The notes beneath the pieces were generated by a model, which was given only the letters and a program-made list of their open reading frames with translations, did not search any database and was not told the origin of the DNA. This document shows positions 30,761 through 39,835 of a stretch of DNA of 47,897 nt, piece by piece. Source of the stretch: Chloroflexota bacterium (GTDB lineage Bacteria; Chloroflexota; Anaerolineae; UBA4142; SHND01); NCBI GenBank assembly GCA_029778615.1, contig JAKOPZ010000214.1, positions 1-47,897 on the forward strand, given 5' to 3'. The position numbers and the translations under genes were made by a program. Each line of letters begins with the position of its first letter. The first letter of the stretch is position 1.

Positions 30761-32812
30761 ATGATAAAGCCCAATCAAACTGCTATGTATCAACGCGCGC
30801 TGGTAGATTCATTTCGCAAGCTGGACCCGCGTTGGATGGCGCGCAATCCGGTGATGTTTGTCGTCGAGGTCGGAAGCGTCCTCACGACATTGTTATTCAT
30901 TCAAGCATTGTTCGGCGCGGGCGAAGCGCCCACGGGCTTTATCGGCGCGGTTGCGTTGTGGCTGTGGTTCACCGTACTCTTTGCAAACTTTTCCGAAGCC
31001 CTCGCCGAAGGACGCGGCAAAGCACAAGCCGATTCTTTGCGCGCGGCGCGACGCGATACCCAAGCCAAAAAACTCCAAGAACCCAAATACGGCGCGCCCT
31101 TTACGCTGACGCCATCCGGTCAACTGCGACGCGGCGATGTGTTTCTCGTCGAAGCGGGCGAACTCGTACCGGCGGACGGCGAAGTGATTCAAGGCGTCGC
31201 GTCCGTGAACGAAAGCGCGGTAACAGGTGAAAGCGCGCCGGTCATTCGTGAAGCGGGCGGCGACCGCAGCGCGGTAACGGGCGGCACGCTCATTCTCTCC
31301 GATTGGCTCGTGGTGCGCGTGACGGCGAACCCGGGCGAAGGTTTTCTCGAACGCATGATTGCGATGGTCGAAGGCGCGAAACGCCACAAGACCCCGAACG
31401 AAATCGCGCTCAACATCTTGCTCGCCGCGTTCACGATTATTTTTTTGATTGTGTGTATCACACTCCTGCCTTTTTCAATCTACGCGGTCAACGCCAACAA
31501 CGCGGGTACGCCGGTAACCATCACCGTCCTCATCGCGCTGCTTGTGTGTTTGATTCCGACGACGATTGGTGGACTGTTGCCCGCGATTGGGATTGCGGGA
31601 ATGGACCGCTTGATTCGCCGCAACGTAATTGCGTTATCGGGGCGCGCGGTCGAAGCAGCAGGCGATGTGGATGTTCTATTGTTGGACAAAACGGGAACCA
31701 TTACGTTGGGCAATCGGCAGGCGGTTGAATTTATTCCCGTCGGCACAGCGGACGAACGCGCGCTGGCGCAAGCCGCGCAGCTTTCATCGCTTGCCGATGA
31801 AACGCCCGAAGGACGCAGCATCGTCGTTCTCGCCAAAGAAAAATACAACCTGCGCGGGCGCGCACACTCGGAAGGAATGCAGTTTGTCCCCTTCACGGCG
31901 CAGACGCGCATGAGCGGTGTAAATTTTAACGGCACCGAAATTCGCAAAGGCGCGCCCGATACGATGATGCAATATATCAGCGGAAATGGAAATGGGGTGG
32001 GCAACGAACTGCACAGCGCCGTCGAACGCATCGCGCGAAATGGGGGCACACCGCTTGTCGTCGCCCAAAACGGACAAGCGCTTGGCGTCATTCACCTAAA
32101 GGATATTGTCAAAGGCGGCATCAACGAACGCTTTGCCCATTTACGCAAAATGGGAATCAAGACGGTGATGATTACGGGTGACAATCCGCTCACGGCGGCG
32201 GCGATTGCGGCAGAAGCCGGCGTAGATGATTTTCTCGCGCAAGCGACGCCCGAAACGAAACTCACGCTCATTCGCAAATATCAAACCGGGGGGCGTTTGG
32301 TCGCGATGACCGGCGACGGCACGAACGACGCGCCCGCGCTCGCCCAAGCCGATGTGGCAGTGGCGATGAATACGGGCACACAGCCCGCGCGCGAAGCCGC
32401 GAACATGATTGACCTCGACAGCAATCCAACGAAATTGATAGAAATTGTCGAAATCGGCAAACAGCTGTTGATGACGCGCGGCGCGCTCACCACATTCTCG
32501 ATTGCTAATGATATCGCAAAATATTTTGCCATCATTCCCGCCGCGTTCGCGACGACGTATCCCGCGTTGCAAGCGCTGAACATTCTCGGGCTCGCCACAC
32601 CCGCGTCTGCGATTTTGTCGGCAGTGATTTTCAACGCGCTCGTCATCGTCGCGTTGATTCCGCTCGCGCTGCGCGGCGTACCGTATCGTGCCGTTGGCGC
32701 GGCGCAGTTGCTGCGTGACAATCTGTTAATTTATGGCGTTGGCGGAATCATCGCGCCGTTCATCGGCATCAAAATCATTGATTGGATTTTGGTCGCGCTG
32801 CGGCTCGCCTAA
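30761..32812 (+). CDS. kdpB: K+-transporting P-type ATPase subunit KdpB
   Basis: The protein has 683 residues. This P-type ATPase subunit hydrolyses ATP to drive K+ import through KdpA. It shows the actuator motif TGES (VTGESAPVI), phosphorylation site Asp309 in DKTGTIT, hinge motif [19 protein letters not shown], and [12 protein letters not shown]. The Ser in TGES is the inhibitory phosphorylation site known in E. coli KdpB; the residue is present here. The N-terminus ([21 protein letters not shown]) fits the family with the ATG at 30761, although no good Shine-Dalgarno is seen; an ATG at 30785 is possible. A small membrane protein gene follows within 20 bases. Confidence 0.97.
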   Translation: MIKPNQTAMYQRALVDSFRKLDPRWMARNPVMFVVEVGSVLTTLLFIQALFGAGEAPTGFIGAVALWLWFTVLFANFSEALAEGRGKAQADSLRAARRDTQAKKLQEPKYGAPFTLTPSGQLRRGDVFLVEAGELVPADGEVIQGVASVNESAVTGESAPVIREAGGDRSAVTGGTLILSDWLVVRVTANPGEGFLERMIAMVEGAKRHKTPNEIALNILLAAFTIIFLIVCITLLPFSIYAVNANNAGTPVTITVLIALLVCLIPTTIGGLLPAIGIAGMDRLIRRNVIALSGRAVEAAGDVDVLLLDKTGTITLGNRQAVEFIPVGTADERALAQAAQLSSLADETPEGRSIVVLAKEKYNLRGRAHSEGMQFVPFTAQTRMSGVNFNGTEIRKGAPDTMMQYISGNGNGVGNELHSAVERIARNGGTPLVVAQNGQALGVIHLKDIVKGGINERFAHLRKMGIKTVMITGDNPLTAAAIAAEAGVDDFLAQATPETKLTLIRKYQTGGRLVAMTGDGTNDAPALAQADVAVAMNTGTQPAREAANMIDLDSNPTKLIEIVEIGKQLLMTRGALTTFSIANDIAKYFAIIPAAFATTYPALQALNILGLATPASAILSAVIFNALVIVALIPLALRGVPYRAVGAAQLLRDNLLIYGVGGIIAPFIGIKIIDWILVALRLA

Positions 32813-32829
32813 CGATTGGAGGAAATTAA

Positions 32830-33003
32830 ATGATGCGTTCTTCTCAACCCCATTTCCTGCCCCAAGCGATTTTGCTCGTCTGCTTTGTCGGCGCGCTCTT
32901 TGCGATTCATGCCACTGTCGCATCATTAACCGGACGCGAGATTGCAGATTTCAGCGTTCTCATCGCGTTCTTTGTGATGCTCTTGTGGTTGGTGAACCGC
33001 TAA
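32830..33003 (+). CDS. 57-residue two-helix membrane protein between kdpB and kdpC
   Basis: The gene lies in the 215-base space between kdpB and kdpC, where many kdp operons have no gene. GGAGG precedes the ATG by seven bases. The product has two hydrophobic stretches (AILLVCFVGALFAIHATVA and FSVLIAFFVMLLWLV) separated by a short polar loop (SLTGREIAD), so it is a hairpin membrane protein. KdpC starts 24 bases later. I do not recognise a family. By position it may be an accessory subunit or a modulator of KdpB-KdpC assembly (inferred). It would be missed by gene finders with a 60-residue cutoff. Confidence 0.8.
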   Translation: MMRSSQPHFLPQAILLVCFVGALFAIHATVASLTGREIADFSVLIAFFVMLLWLVNR

Positions 33004-33027
33004 GTTTTTTTCGTACAGGTGCCAAAA

Positions 33028-33603
33028 ATGCTTTACGCACAGTTCAGACCCGCGCTGGTCGCGCTCGCGCTCTTGACGCTTTTGACCGGCTTGGTCTATC
33101 CCTTTTTCGTGACGCTGGTGGCGCAGGTCGCGTTTCCGAACCAAGCGCGCGGCTCGCTCATTGTCGAAAATGGGACCGTCGTCGGTTCGGCGCTCATCGG
33201 GCAAGCGTTTGATACGCCCAACTATTTTTGGGGTCGCCCTTCGGCAACCGCGCCGTTCGCGTACAACGCGGCGGCATCGAGCGGCTCCAATCTCGGTCCC
33301 ACCAATCCCGCGCTGCTCGACGCGGTGAAAGCGCGCGTCGAAACATTGCGCGCGGCGGACCCGCAAAACACCGCGCCAATTCCGGTTGACCTCGTGACTG
33401 CGTCCGCGAGCGGACTCGACCCGCATATCAGCGTTGCAGGCGCGGAATACCAGATTGGGCGCGTGGCGCGCTCGCGCGGCTTGGACGAATCGCGCGTCCG
33501 CGCGTTGGTTGCACAGTTTACCGAAGGACGAGTGTTGGGGATTTTAGGCGAGCCGCGCGTGAATGTATTGTTGCTCAATCGCGCGCTCGACGCGTTGAAA
33601 TAA
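33028..33603 (+). CDS. kdpC: K+-transporting ATPase subunit KdpC
   Basis: The protein has 191 residues. A single N-terminal membrane helix ([28 protein letters not shown]) precedes the periplasmic-type domain. Family motifs include [62 protein letters not shown] and [15 protein letters not shown]. KdpC acts as a catalytic chaperone that raises the ATP affinity of KdpB. The ATG at 33028 follows AGGTG by seven bases; a GTG at 33019 is less likely. It is the last gene of the pump operon. Confidence 0.96.
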   Translation: MLYAQFRPALVALALLTLLTGLVYPFFVTLVAQVAFPNQARGSLIVENGTVVGSALIGQAFDTPNYFWGRPSATAPFAYNAAASSGSNLGPTNPALLDAVKARVETLRAADPQNTAPIPVDLVTASASGLDPHISVAGAEYQIGRVARSRGLDESRVRALVAQFTEGRVLGILGEPRVNVLLLNRALDALK

Positions 33604-33604
33604 A

Positions 33605-33637
33605 AACGCGCTGCGCCTTGGGGCGGCACAGCGCGTT
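33605..33637 (+). terminator. hairpin at the end of the kdpFABC operon
   Basis: AACGCGCTG (33605-33613) and CAGCGCGTT (33629-33637) pair perfectly around an inner GCGCC/GGCG stem. There is no T-run. It lies between convergent genes and is a probable terminator or 3'-end stabiliser. Confidence 0.6.
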
Positions 33638-33688
33638 ACGCTTCAACGCGCGCGAATGGCTTGACGCACCCGGCACGCGCCGCGCACG

Positions 33689-34906
33689 TTATTCTCCAAA
33701 CGTGGCGGACGGTTCAAACCTTTGGGGACGTTGGACGCGCAGTGGCATCACAATCACAGCGGCGACAAGCAAGAACAAGGCGCCGCTGATGTACGGCGCC
33801 GCCGGCGCGAGCGAATCGTACGCCACACCTGCCCATAACGGACCGACTATATTGCCAAGCCCCGCGAGCGCCGTGTTCACGCCCGCCAGTTTGCCCTGTT
33901 CATTCAGCGGCAATTGATTCGACGCCATCGCGCCGAGGGTGGCAAAAATCAACGCTGACGCGATGCTGTTCAAAATCATGGCGGGATACACGACCCATTC
34001 GACCGGCGCAAACGCCAAGACCAACATCGTCACCGCTTCCAAAACAAGTCCCGTCAACGCCAATTTCTTTTCGCCGAATTGATGTACCAATCTGCCGACG
34101 AGCGGAAACATGCCAACGCGCACCACCCCGCCGACGACCAACGCCCACGCGACCATGCCCGCGTCAATGTTAAAACGTCCAATCAAAAAGACGACGATGT
34201 TGCTCACGAACGCGGCAAATACAAAATTGAACACGAGTCCCGCGACCAACAATCCACCCAAAATCGGACGCCGCAAGAGTTCACTCGTCGCGCCCAACGG
34301 ATTCAAGTCCGCGAATTTCAATGGCTCGTGATTCCGCACGGAACGCGGGAGCGATTCGGGCAAAATAAAGAAACCGACCAGCGCGCCGAGCAAAGACAAG
34401 ACGCCCGCCGCGTATGCCGATGCGGCATAACCGAACGGCAGCAGCGCGCCGCTGAGCGCGGGTCCCAGAATAAAGCCCAGTCCGAACGCCGCGCCAAGCA
34501 TGGCAAAATTTTTCGCGCGGTCTTGTGGCGGCGTGACGTCGGCAATATACGCGGACGCGACCGAAATGTTGCCGCCCGTGATGCCGTCAATGAGACGCGA
34601 GAGAAACAGTACCCACAGCGCGCCGCCGATGCCAAAAATGAAATAACCGACGGACGAACCGAGAATACATACGAGAAGCACCGGTCGCCGTCCAAAGCGG
34701 TCCGACAAACGTCCCAGCAGCGGCGCGGCAAGAAATTGCGCGATGGAATAGACGACGGTCAGCAGCGCGACCGTCAACGCGTCCGAACGAAATTCGCGCA
34801 CAATGTAGGGCGTTACCGGAATGAGCAGTGACAGTCCGAGAATGTCCAACAGCGCGACGACAAAAATAAAAGTGAGCGCCGAACGGCTCGCGGTAGAGCT
34901 TGGCAT
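33689..34906 (-). CDS. MFS drug/solute efflux transporter (TetA-like)
   Basis: The protein has 405 residues with about twelve membrane helices. Motif A is clear ([14 protein letters not shown]), as is a second-half counterpart ([16 protein letters not shown]). The overall layout ([62 protein letters not shown]) matches the TetA/DHA1 drug-proton antiporters. The substrate cannot be deduced. GGGAGGA lies six bases before the ATG at 34906. It is divergent from a MarR-family gene with a palindromic operator between them, the usual layout of a MarR-controlled efflux pump. The pair sits between kdpFABC and kdpDE, apparently as an insertion. Confidence 0.92.
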   Translation of the reverse strand: MPSSTASRSALTFIFVVALLDILGLSLLIPVTPYIVREFRSDALTVALLTVVYSIAQFLAAPLLGRLSDRFGRRPVLLVCILGSSVGYFIFGIGGALWVLFLSRLIDGITGGNISVASAYIADVTPPQDRAKNFAMLGAAFGLGFILGPALSGALLPFGYAASAYAAGVLSLLGALVGFFILPESLPRSVRNHEPLKFADLNPLGATSELLRRPILGGLLVAGLVFNFVFAAFVSNIVVFLIGRFNIDAGMVAWALVVGGVVRVGMFPLVGRLVHQFGEKKLALTGLVLEAVTMLVLAFAPVEWVVYPAMILNSIASALIFATLGAMASNQLPLNEQGKLAGVNTALAGLGNIVGPLWAGVAYDSLAPAAPYISGALFLLVAAVIVMPLRVQRPQRFEPSATFGE

Positions 34907-34959
34907 TGTGGGTCCTCCCAAACCTTCCACGTCGGGTCAATGACCGCGCGGGCGAGTGA

Positions 34960-34987
34960 TTGACCTATGCGGAATTGGTGCTATACT
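34960..34987 (+). promoter_or_regulatory. sigma70 promoter of the MarR-fusion gene
   Basis: TTGACC (34960-34965), 16 bases, TATACT (34982-34987): five of six matches in each box. The MarR-type operator lies just downstream, across the expected transcription start. Confidence 0.8.
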
Positions 34988-34994
34988 GTAATTG

Positions 34995-35028
34995 TCTTAG
35001 ATAAGAATTATCTTAGTATCTAAGATAA
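34995..35028. promoter_or_regulatory. MarR-type palindromic operator pair
   Basis: A perfect 9-bp inverted repeat, TTATCTTAG (35008-35016) and CTAAGATAA (35020-35028) around TAT, adjoins a second palindrome TCTTA-GA-TAAGA (34995-35006). All half-sites share TCTTA/TAAGA. The site covers the start region of the rightward promoter and lies upstream of the leftward MFS gene, so one regulator could repress both. Confidence 0.82.
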
Positions 35029-35053
35029 TCAGAGTATAAGGAAATTTCAGAAA

Positions 35054-36286
35054 ATGTCAAGAGGGCAAACCGCGCCGCCGCGTCCCGCGCTCATCGCGGC
35101 ATTGAATGACGAGACAGGACGCAAATTGAGCACCGCCGCCATCCTGTTTCAACTCGCCATCGCCGACCGCCTCGGACTCGGACTCACCGATTTGGTCTGC
35201 GGCGAAATTCTGGCGCGCACCGGTTCCATCACTGCCGGTGAATTGGCAGAACTCAGCGGTTTGACGACGGGCGCCATTACCGGCGTCGTGGACCGATTAG
35301 AAAAGGTGGGCTTTGTGCGCCGCGTGAGCGACCCGCATGACCGCCGCCGCGTGATGCTCGAACCACAGTACGCGCAGTTTGACCGCGCGAGCGGGAATCC
35401 TTATCACGCGCTCGAACAGCAGTTCAACGCGCTGTATCAAAAGTACAGCGACCCGGAGCTCGCGCTGGTCTTGGAATTTCTGCGCCAGAGCACAACCATT
35501 TTGGATGAACAAGCGATGCGCTTGCGTTCACCGGACAGCGCGCCCGCCGCGTCTGCCGCGCCGCGCGTTCCGGAAAATTTGAATGCGCCCGTGAACGCGC
35601 GTGCGCGCACGCAAGCGGACCGGCGCGCAGAAACGCCGGACGCGGCGCTCATTCAGATTCGCCGCGGCGGCACGCCCCAACCGACGCGCACGTTCGCGAC
35701 GCCGCGCGGCGAACTCGGCGTCGCACAGTGGAAATGGATTTCGGGTGGCGTGAACGCCGTTTTCAAACTTGACCCCGCCATGACAGACCTGTATCGCGCG
35801 ACGTTCACGCACGACATCCCGATTGTGCGCGACCACAACGGCGCTGTTTCGATTCACTATCGCCATCGCACTTTGTTTGGGCGCGGCGGCGGACGCGCAA
35901 AAGTGGTGTTGAATCCGGCGGCAGCGTGGGATTTCGATTTTGAATGCGGGGCGTCGCAAATCCAAGCCGACCTGCGCGAACTTGTGCTGCGCGGTTTTGT
36001 ATTCAAAAGCAAAGCGAGCAAGGTGACCTTGCGCCTCCCCCCCCCCTCCGGCACGGTGCGTTTGCATTTTGAAAGCCCCGTGAGCGACATCCGCATCGAA
36101 TATCCAAAACGCGTGCCTGTACATTTAGAGTTTCAAGGTGATTGGTCTACGCTCGTGTTTGAGCGCAAAAAATTCGACGTCAGCTCCGAGACGCGCGAAT
36201 CGCCGGACTATAAACGCGCGTCGAATCGTTACCTCATTGAATTTGTCGGCGGCGCGAGCAAAGTGACCGTCGAAGAGAGCAAATAG
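35054..36286 (+). CDS. MarR-family regulator fused to a C-terminal beta-rich domain
   Basis: The protein has 410 residues, whereas ordinary MarR proteins have about 150. Residues 1-155 are a complete MarR dimer and winged helix (LSTAAILFQLAIADRLGLGLTDLVCGEIL, GSITAGELAELSGLTTGAITGVVDRLEKVGFVRRVSDPHDRRRV). A Pro/Ala-rich linker follows (about 160-225). The C-terminal ~180 residues are rich in beta strands (WKWISGGVNAVFKLDPAM, SIHYRHRTLFGRGGGRAKVVLNP, WDFDFECGASQIQADLRELVLRGFVFKSKASKVTLRLPPPSGTVRLHF). The regular strands and G-A-S/K-V-T-L pattern recall the beta-solenoid of DUF4097/LiaF-like proteins; this is tentative. It may sense a ligand that relieves repression. The gene is divergent from the MFS pump. 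A ten-C tract lies in the C-terminal domain. Confidence 0.88.
   Translation: MSRGQTAPPRPALIAALNDETGRKLSTAAILFQLAIADRLGLGLTDLVCGEILARTGSITAGELAELSGLTTGAITGVVDRLEKVGFVRRVSDPHDRRRVMLEPQYAQFDRASGNPYHALEQQFNALYQKYSDPELALVLEFLRQSTTILDEQAMRLRSPDSAPAASAAPRVPENLNAPVNARARTQADRRAETPDAALIQIRRGGTPQPTRTFATPRGELGVAQWKWISGGVNAVFKLDPAMTDLYRATFTHDIPIVRDHNGAVSIHYRHRTLFGRGGGRAKVVLNPAAAWDFDFECGASQIQADLRELVLRGFVFKSKASKVTLRLPPPSGTVRLHFESPVSDIRIEYPKRVPVHLEFQGDWSTLVFERKKFDVSSETRESPDYKRASNRYLIEFVGGASKVTVEESK
36037..36046 (+). repeat. 10-nt poly-C tract in coding sequence
   Basis: Ten C in the C-terminal beta domain of the MarR fusion encode LPPPSG. Slippage would leave the DNA-binding part intact and remove about the last 80 residues. 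Confidence 0.9.
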
Positions 36287-36328
36287 ATGCCGGGCATATC
36301 ACGTATCGCAAACTGCACGCTGCCCTAC

Positions 36329-36349
36329 GCGATATGCGATCTGCGATAT
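36329..36349. repeat. heptanucleotide array (GCGATAT type, 3 units) that supplies the kdpD start codon
   Basis: GCGATAT, GCGATCT, GCGATAT run in exact 7-base register and are followed by GCG. The kdpD ATG (36348-36350) is formed by the end of the last unit and the next G. There is no Shine-Dalgarno sequence in the array. Confidence 0.75.
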
Positions 36350-39041
36350 GCGTCCCGACCCCGATGCCCTGCTCGCGCAGGTGGCAAATGAAAAACCCGC
36401 GCACCCGCGCGGCAGACTCAAAATTTTTCTCGGCTATGCGGCAGGCGTTGGCAAAACGTACGCCATGCTCGAAGCGGCGCGTCAACTCGCGCACCTGCCC
36501 CCGCATCCATCAAACGGTGACGGACAAGACGGGCAAAAAGCGCCGGGCGTGGATGTTGTCGTCGCGTATGTCGAAACGCATGGACGCCCCGATACAGAGG
36601 CGCTCCTCGCCGGATTGGAAATTCTCCCGCGCAAAACAATCGAATATCGCGGCGTCACACTGACCGACATGGATTTGGATGCGGTGCTCGCGCGCAAGCC
36701 GCAGCTCGCGCTCGTGGACGAACTCGCGCACACCAACGCCGAAGGAATGCGGCATCCCAAACGCGTTCAAGATGTTTTGGAATTGTTGGACGCGGGAATT
36801 GATGTGTACACCACGCTGAATGTGCAGCATCTCGAATCGCTGAACGATGTGATTGCCAAAATCACCGGCGTGATTGTGCGCGAAACATTGCCCGACAGCA
36901 TCATGGACGCGGCGGACGAAATTGAACTGGTGGACCTGCCGCCCGATGAACTGCTCCAGCGTCTGCGCGACGGCAAAGTGTACGTCCCGGAACAGGCGCA
37001 GCGCGCGCTGCAAAAATTTTTCCGTCAAGGCAATTTGACCGCGCTGCGCGAAATGGCGCTGCGCCGCGCCGCGCTGCGCGTGGACAATCAAATGCGCGCG
37101 TACATGGAAACGCGCGCGATTGCGGGACCCTGGGCAGCGGCAGAACGGATTCTGGTCGCGGTGAACGCGAACACGTTGGGGGAAAAATTGGTGCGCCGCG
37201 CGCGGCAATTGGCAGATGAATTGAATGCCGAGTGGTTTGTCGTGTTTGTCGAAACCGAAGAACAATCGCGCCTGACGCCGCTCCGGCAAGACCAACTCGC
37301 GCGGACGCTGCGTCTCGCAGAGGAATTGGGCGCGCAGACACAAACGCTCGCCGCCGACGACATTACCGACGGGCTCTTGCATTTTGCCCGGTCGCGCAAC
37401 ATTACCAAAATTATTGTCGGCAAACCGGTGCGCCCGCGTTGGCAAGAATGGCTGCATCGCTCGCCGGTGGATTCGCTCCTGCGCGCGAGCGGTGAGATTG
37501 ATGTGTATGTGGTGAGTGCCGCGCCCGAACGCGCTCCCACCGCCGGACAGCGCGATTGGTTTCCGCATCGTCCCTTTGGACGTTATCTCTTTGCCATTTT
37601 GCTCGTCGCCGCCGCGACCCTCCTCAGTTATCTCATTGACCCACTGCTGTCACAAACCAATTTGGTCATGTTTTATTTGCTCGGCGTCGTCATCGCCGCG
37701 TTGTATTTGGGACGCGGTCCGGCTGTTTTGGCTTCTACATTGGGCGTGCTCGCGTTTGATTTTTTGTTTGTGCCGCCGCGTTACACTTTGATTGTGGACG
37801 ATGCGGAATATGTGCTGACTTTTCTCGCGTTGTTTGTCGTCGGTCTCGTCGTGAGCCAATTGACCGCGCGCGTGCGCGAGCAAGCCGACGCGGCGCGCCA
37901 ACGCGAACAAGAGAATGCAACGCTGTACGCGCTTTCGCGTGACCTCGCGGTCGCCGCGAATGTTAAAGAAATTTTGCGCGCGCTCAAAACCAACGCGGCG
38001 ACCATGTTCGGACGCCGCGTGCATGTGCTCTTGCCCGCGCCCAATCGCCAATTACAGATTGTGGGGCAGGACGAATCCGACATGGCAGAAAATGAACGCG
38101 CGGTGGCGACGTGGGCATTCGAGCACGCCCAAGCCGCCGGACGCGATACGGACACCCTGCCCGCCGCGCAAATGCGCTTTATGCCGTTACGCACCGCGCG
38201 CGGCGTTCTGGGCGTGATTGGCGTCGCGCCGGGCGATTCCGAAGCGCATCTCTCCCCCGCGCAGCGTCGTTTGTTCGACACTTTTGCATCGCTTGCCGCC
38301 ACCGCGATTGAACGCGCGCAGCTTGCCGAGCAAGCGCAGCAAGCCCAAGTGCTGCGCGCCACCGAAGAGCTGCAAAACTCACTGCTCAATTCCATCTCGC
38401 ACGATTTACGTACGCCGCTGGTTTCCATTACCGGCGCGCTGACGAGTCTGCAAGAGCAAAGCGGCGCGCTCGACGAACAAGCGCGCCAAGCGCTGCTCGA
38501 AAACGCGCGCGGCGAAACCGAACGCCTCAATCGGCTCGTCGGCAATTTGCTCGACATGACGCGTTTGGAAGCCGGCGCGCTGCGACTCACGCGCGAATTG
38601 TCAGACATGCAGGACGCGGTGGGCTCGGCGCTGGAACAATTGGGCTGGCGTTTGCGCGGACGTGAAGTGCGCGTGGATGTGGCAGAGGATGTTCCGCTCG
38701 TGCCGATGGACTTTGCGTTGATTGTTCAAGTGTTGGTCAATCTGATTGACAATGCTTTGAAATACGCGCCGCGTGATACGCCGATTGAAATTCGCGTCCG
38801 CGCGCAGCCGCAGCAAATTCAGGTGCAGGTGATGGACCGCGGACTCGGCATCCCGTCTCAAGATTTGCCGCGCGTCTTTGATAAATTTTATCGCGTGCAG
38901 CGTCCCGAAATGGTGAGCGGCACGGGCATGGGGCTCGCGATTTGCAAAGGCATCATTCAAGCGCACGGTGGGACCATCACCGCCGAAAATCGTCTCGGCG
39001 GCGGAACATTGATTACGTTTACGCTGCCGTTAAAGACCTGA
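36348..39041 (+). CDS. kdpD: KdpD K+-responsive sensor histidine kinase
   Basis: The protein has 897 residues. Domains in order: the N-terminal KdpD domain with Walker A-like GYAAGVGKTYAML (29-41) and LVDELAHTN; a universal-stress-protein domain (about 255-385); a four-helix DUF4118 membrane region (about 405-510); a GAF domain; HisKA with phospho-acceptor His685 (SISHDLRTPLVS); and an ATPase domain (LVNLIDNALKYAP, DRGLGIP, GTGMGLAICKGI). It is full length. KdpD phosphorylates KdpE when K+ is scarce. The start codon lies at the end of a heptamer array without a Shine-Dalgarno, yet MRPDPDALL matches the usual family N-terminus, so this start is likely used. It is separated from kdpFABC by the MFS/MarR pair. 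Confidence 0.96.
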   Translation: MRPDPDALLAQVANEKPAHPRGRLKIFLGYAAGVGKTYAMLEAARQLAHLPPHPSNGDGQDGQKAPGVDVVVAYVETHGRPDTEALLAGLEILPRKTIEYRGVTLTDMDLDAVLARKPQLALVDELAHTNAEGMRHPKRVQDVLELLDAGIDVYTTLNVQHLESLNDVIAKITGVIVRETLPDSIMDAADEIELVDLPPDELLQRLRDGKVYVPEQAQRALQKFFRQGNLTALREMALRRAALRVDNQMRAYMETRAIAGPWAAAERILVAVNANTLGEKLVRRARQLADELNAEWFVVFVETEEQSRLTPLRQDQLARTLRLAEELGAQTQTLAADDITDGLLHFARSRNITKIIVGKPVRPRWQEWLHRSPVDSLLRASGEIDVYVVSAAPERAPTAGQRDWFPHRPFGRYLFAILLVAAATLLSYLIDPLLSQTNLVMFYLLGVVIAALYLGRGPAVLASTLGVLAFDFLFVPPRYTLIVDDAEYVLTFLALFVVGLVVSQLTARVREQADAARQREQENATLYALSRDLAVAANVKEILRALKTNAATMFGRRVHVLLPAPNRQLQIVGQDESDMAENERAVATWAFEHAQAAGRDTDTLPAAQMRFMPLRTARGVLGVIGVAPGDSEAHLSPAQRRLFDTFASLAATAIERAQLAEQAQQAQVLRATEELQNSLLNSISHDLRTPLVSITGALTSLQEQSGALDEQARQALLENARGETERLNRLVGNLLDMTRLEAGALRLTRELSDMQDAVGSALEQLGWRLRGREVRVDVAEDVPLVPMDFALIVQVLVNLIDNALKYAPRDTPIEIRVRAQPQQIQVQVMDRGLGIPSQDLPRVFDKFYRVQRPEMVSGTGMGLAICKGIIQAHGGTITAENRLGGGTLITFTLPLKT

Positions 39042-39144
39042 CCGATTTCCACGCGAACGCGCCATGTGACGCGATGGTGCGGTTACGGCGCAAAGGTTGC
39101 GAGTGCCGCACACAGTTTGAAAACCTGGCAGGTGTCTACCACGA

Positions 39145-39834
39145 ATGAACGAAGGCGCGCGTATTCTTATCGTAGATGATGAACCGGCAATTCGGCGGTT
39201 CTTGCGCACCGTCTTGACCGCGCACGGTTATACGGTGTTTGAAGCCGCGCGCGGGCAAGATGCTATTGCGCAAGCCAACGCGCAGCGTCCCGACGCGATT
39301 GTTTTGGATTTGAGACTGCCGGATATAGACGGCGTGCAGGTGACGCGCGTCCTGCGCGAATGGTCGCAAACGCCGATTCTAATTTTGTCCGTGCGCGAAA
39401 GTGAGAATGACAAAATCGCCGCACTCGATGCGGGCGCGGATGATTATTTGACCAAACCGTTTGGTTCGGGAGAACTGCTCGCGCGCCTGCGCGTCGCGTT
39501 GCGGCGCGCGGCAAAAAGCGCGAACGAACCAATTTTCCAAACGGGCGCGTTGAAAATAGATTTCGGCAAACGTCTGGTGACGATGAATGAAAAGGAAATT
39601 CCGCTCACGCCGACCGAGTACGATTTACTGCGCGCGTTGGTAAATGACGCGGGCAAAGTGCTGACGCATCATCATTTACTGCGCGTCGTGTGGGGCGTGG
39701 GGTATCAAGATGAAATGCACATGCTGCGCGTCAACATTAGCAACCTGCGAAAAAAAATTGAACCGGATGCCACGCGCCCGCGCTATATTGTGACCGAACC
39801 GGGAGTGGGCTATCGCTTGCGCGTGAGTGAGTGA
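39145..39834 (+). CDS. kdpE: KdpE response regulator (OmpR family)
   Basis: The protein has 229 residues. The receiver has acidic D11/D12, phospho-acceptor Asp55 (AIVLDLRLPDIDG), switch LSVRESE and Lys in YLTKPFGSGE. The C-terminal winged helix (about 130-225) has LTPTEYDLLRALVNDAGKVLTHHHLLRVVWG, HMLRVNISNLRKKIE and YIVTEPGVGYRL. It follows kdpD by 103 bases and is its evident partner; the likely target is the direct-repeat site before the kdp operon. The spacer contains ACCTGGCAGGT, a short palindrome, and no strong Shine-Dalgarno sequence. A six-unit heptamer array begins right after the stop. Confidence 0.96.
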   Translation: MNEGARILIVDDEPAIRRFLRTVLTAHGYTVFEAARGQDAIAQANAQRPDAIVLDLRLPDIDGVQVTRVLREWSQTPILILSVRESENDKIAALDAGADDYLTKPFGSGELLARLRVALRRAAKSANEPIFQTGALKIDFGKRLVTMNEKEIPLTPTEYDLLRALVNDAGKVLTHHHLLRVVWGVGYQDEMHMLRVNISNLRKKIEPDATRPRYIVTEPGVGYRLRVSE

Positions 39835-39835
39835 A

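Noticed and set aside
30754-31230. Alternative frame starting seven bases before kdpB
   Set aside because: The Arg-rich product overlaps KdpB, whose motifs are unmistakable.
39042-39144. Small ORF in the kdpD-kdpE spacer (ATG near 39074)
   Set aside because: About 24 codons, no ribosome-binding site and no hydrophobic or conserved pattern. The ACCTGGCAGGT palindrome there is too short to call.
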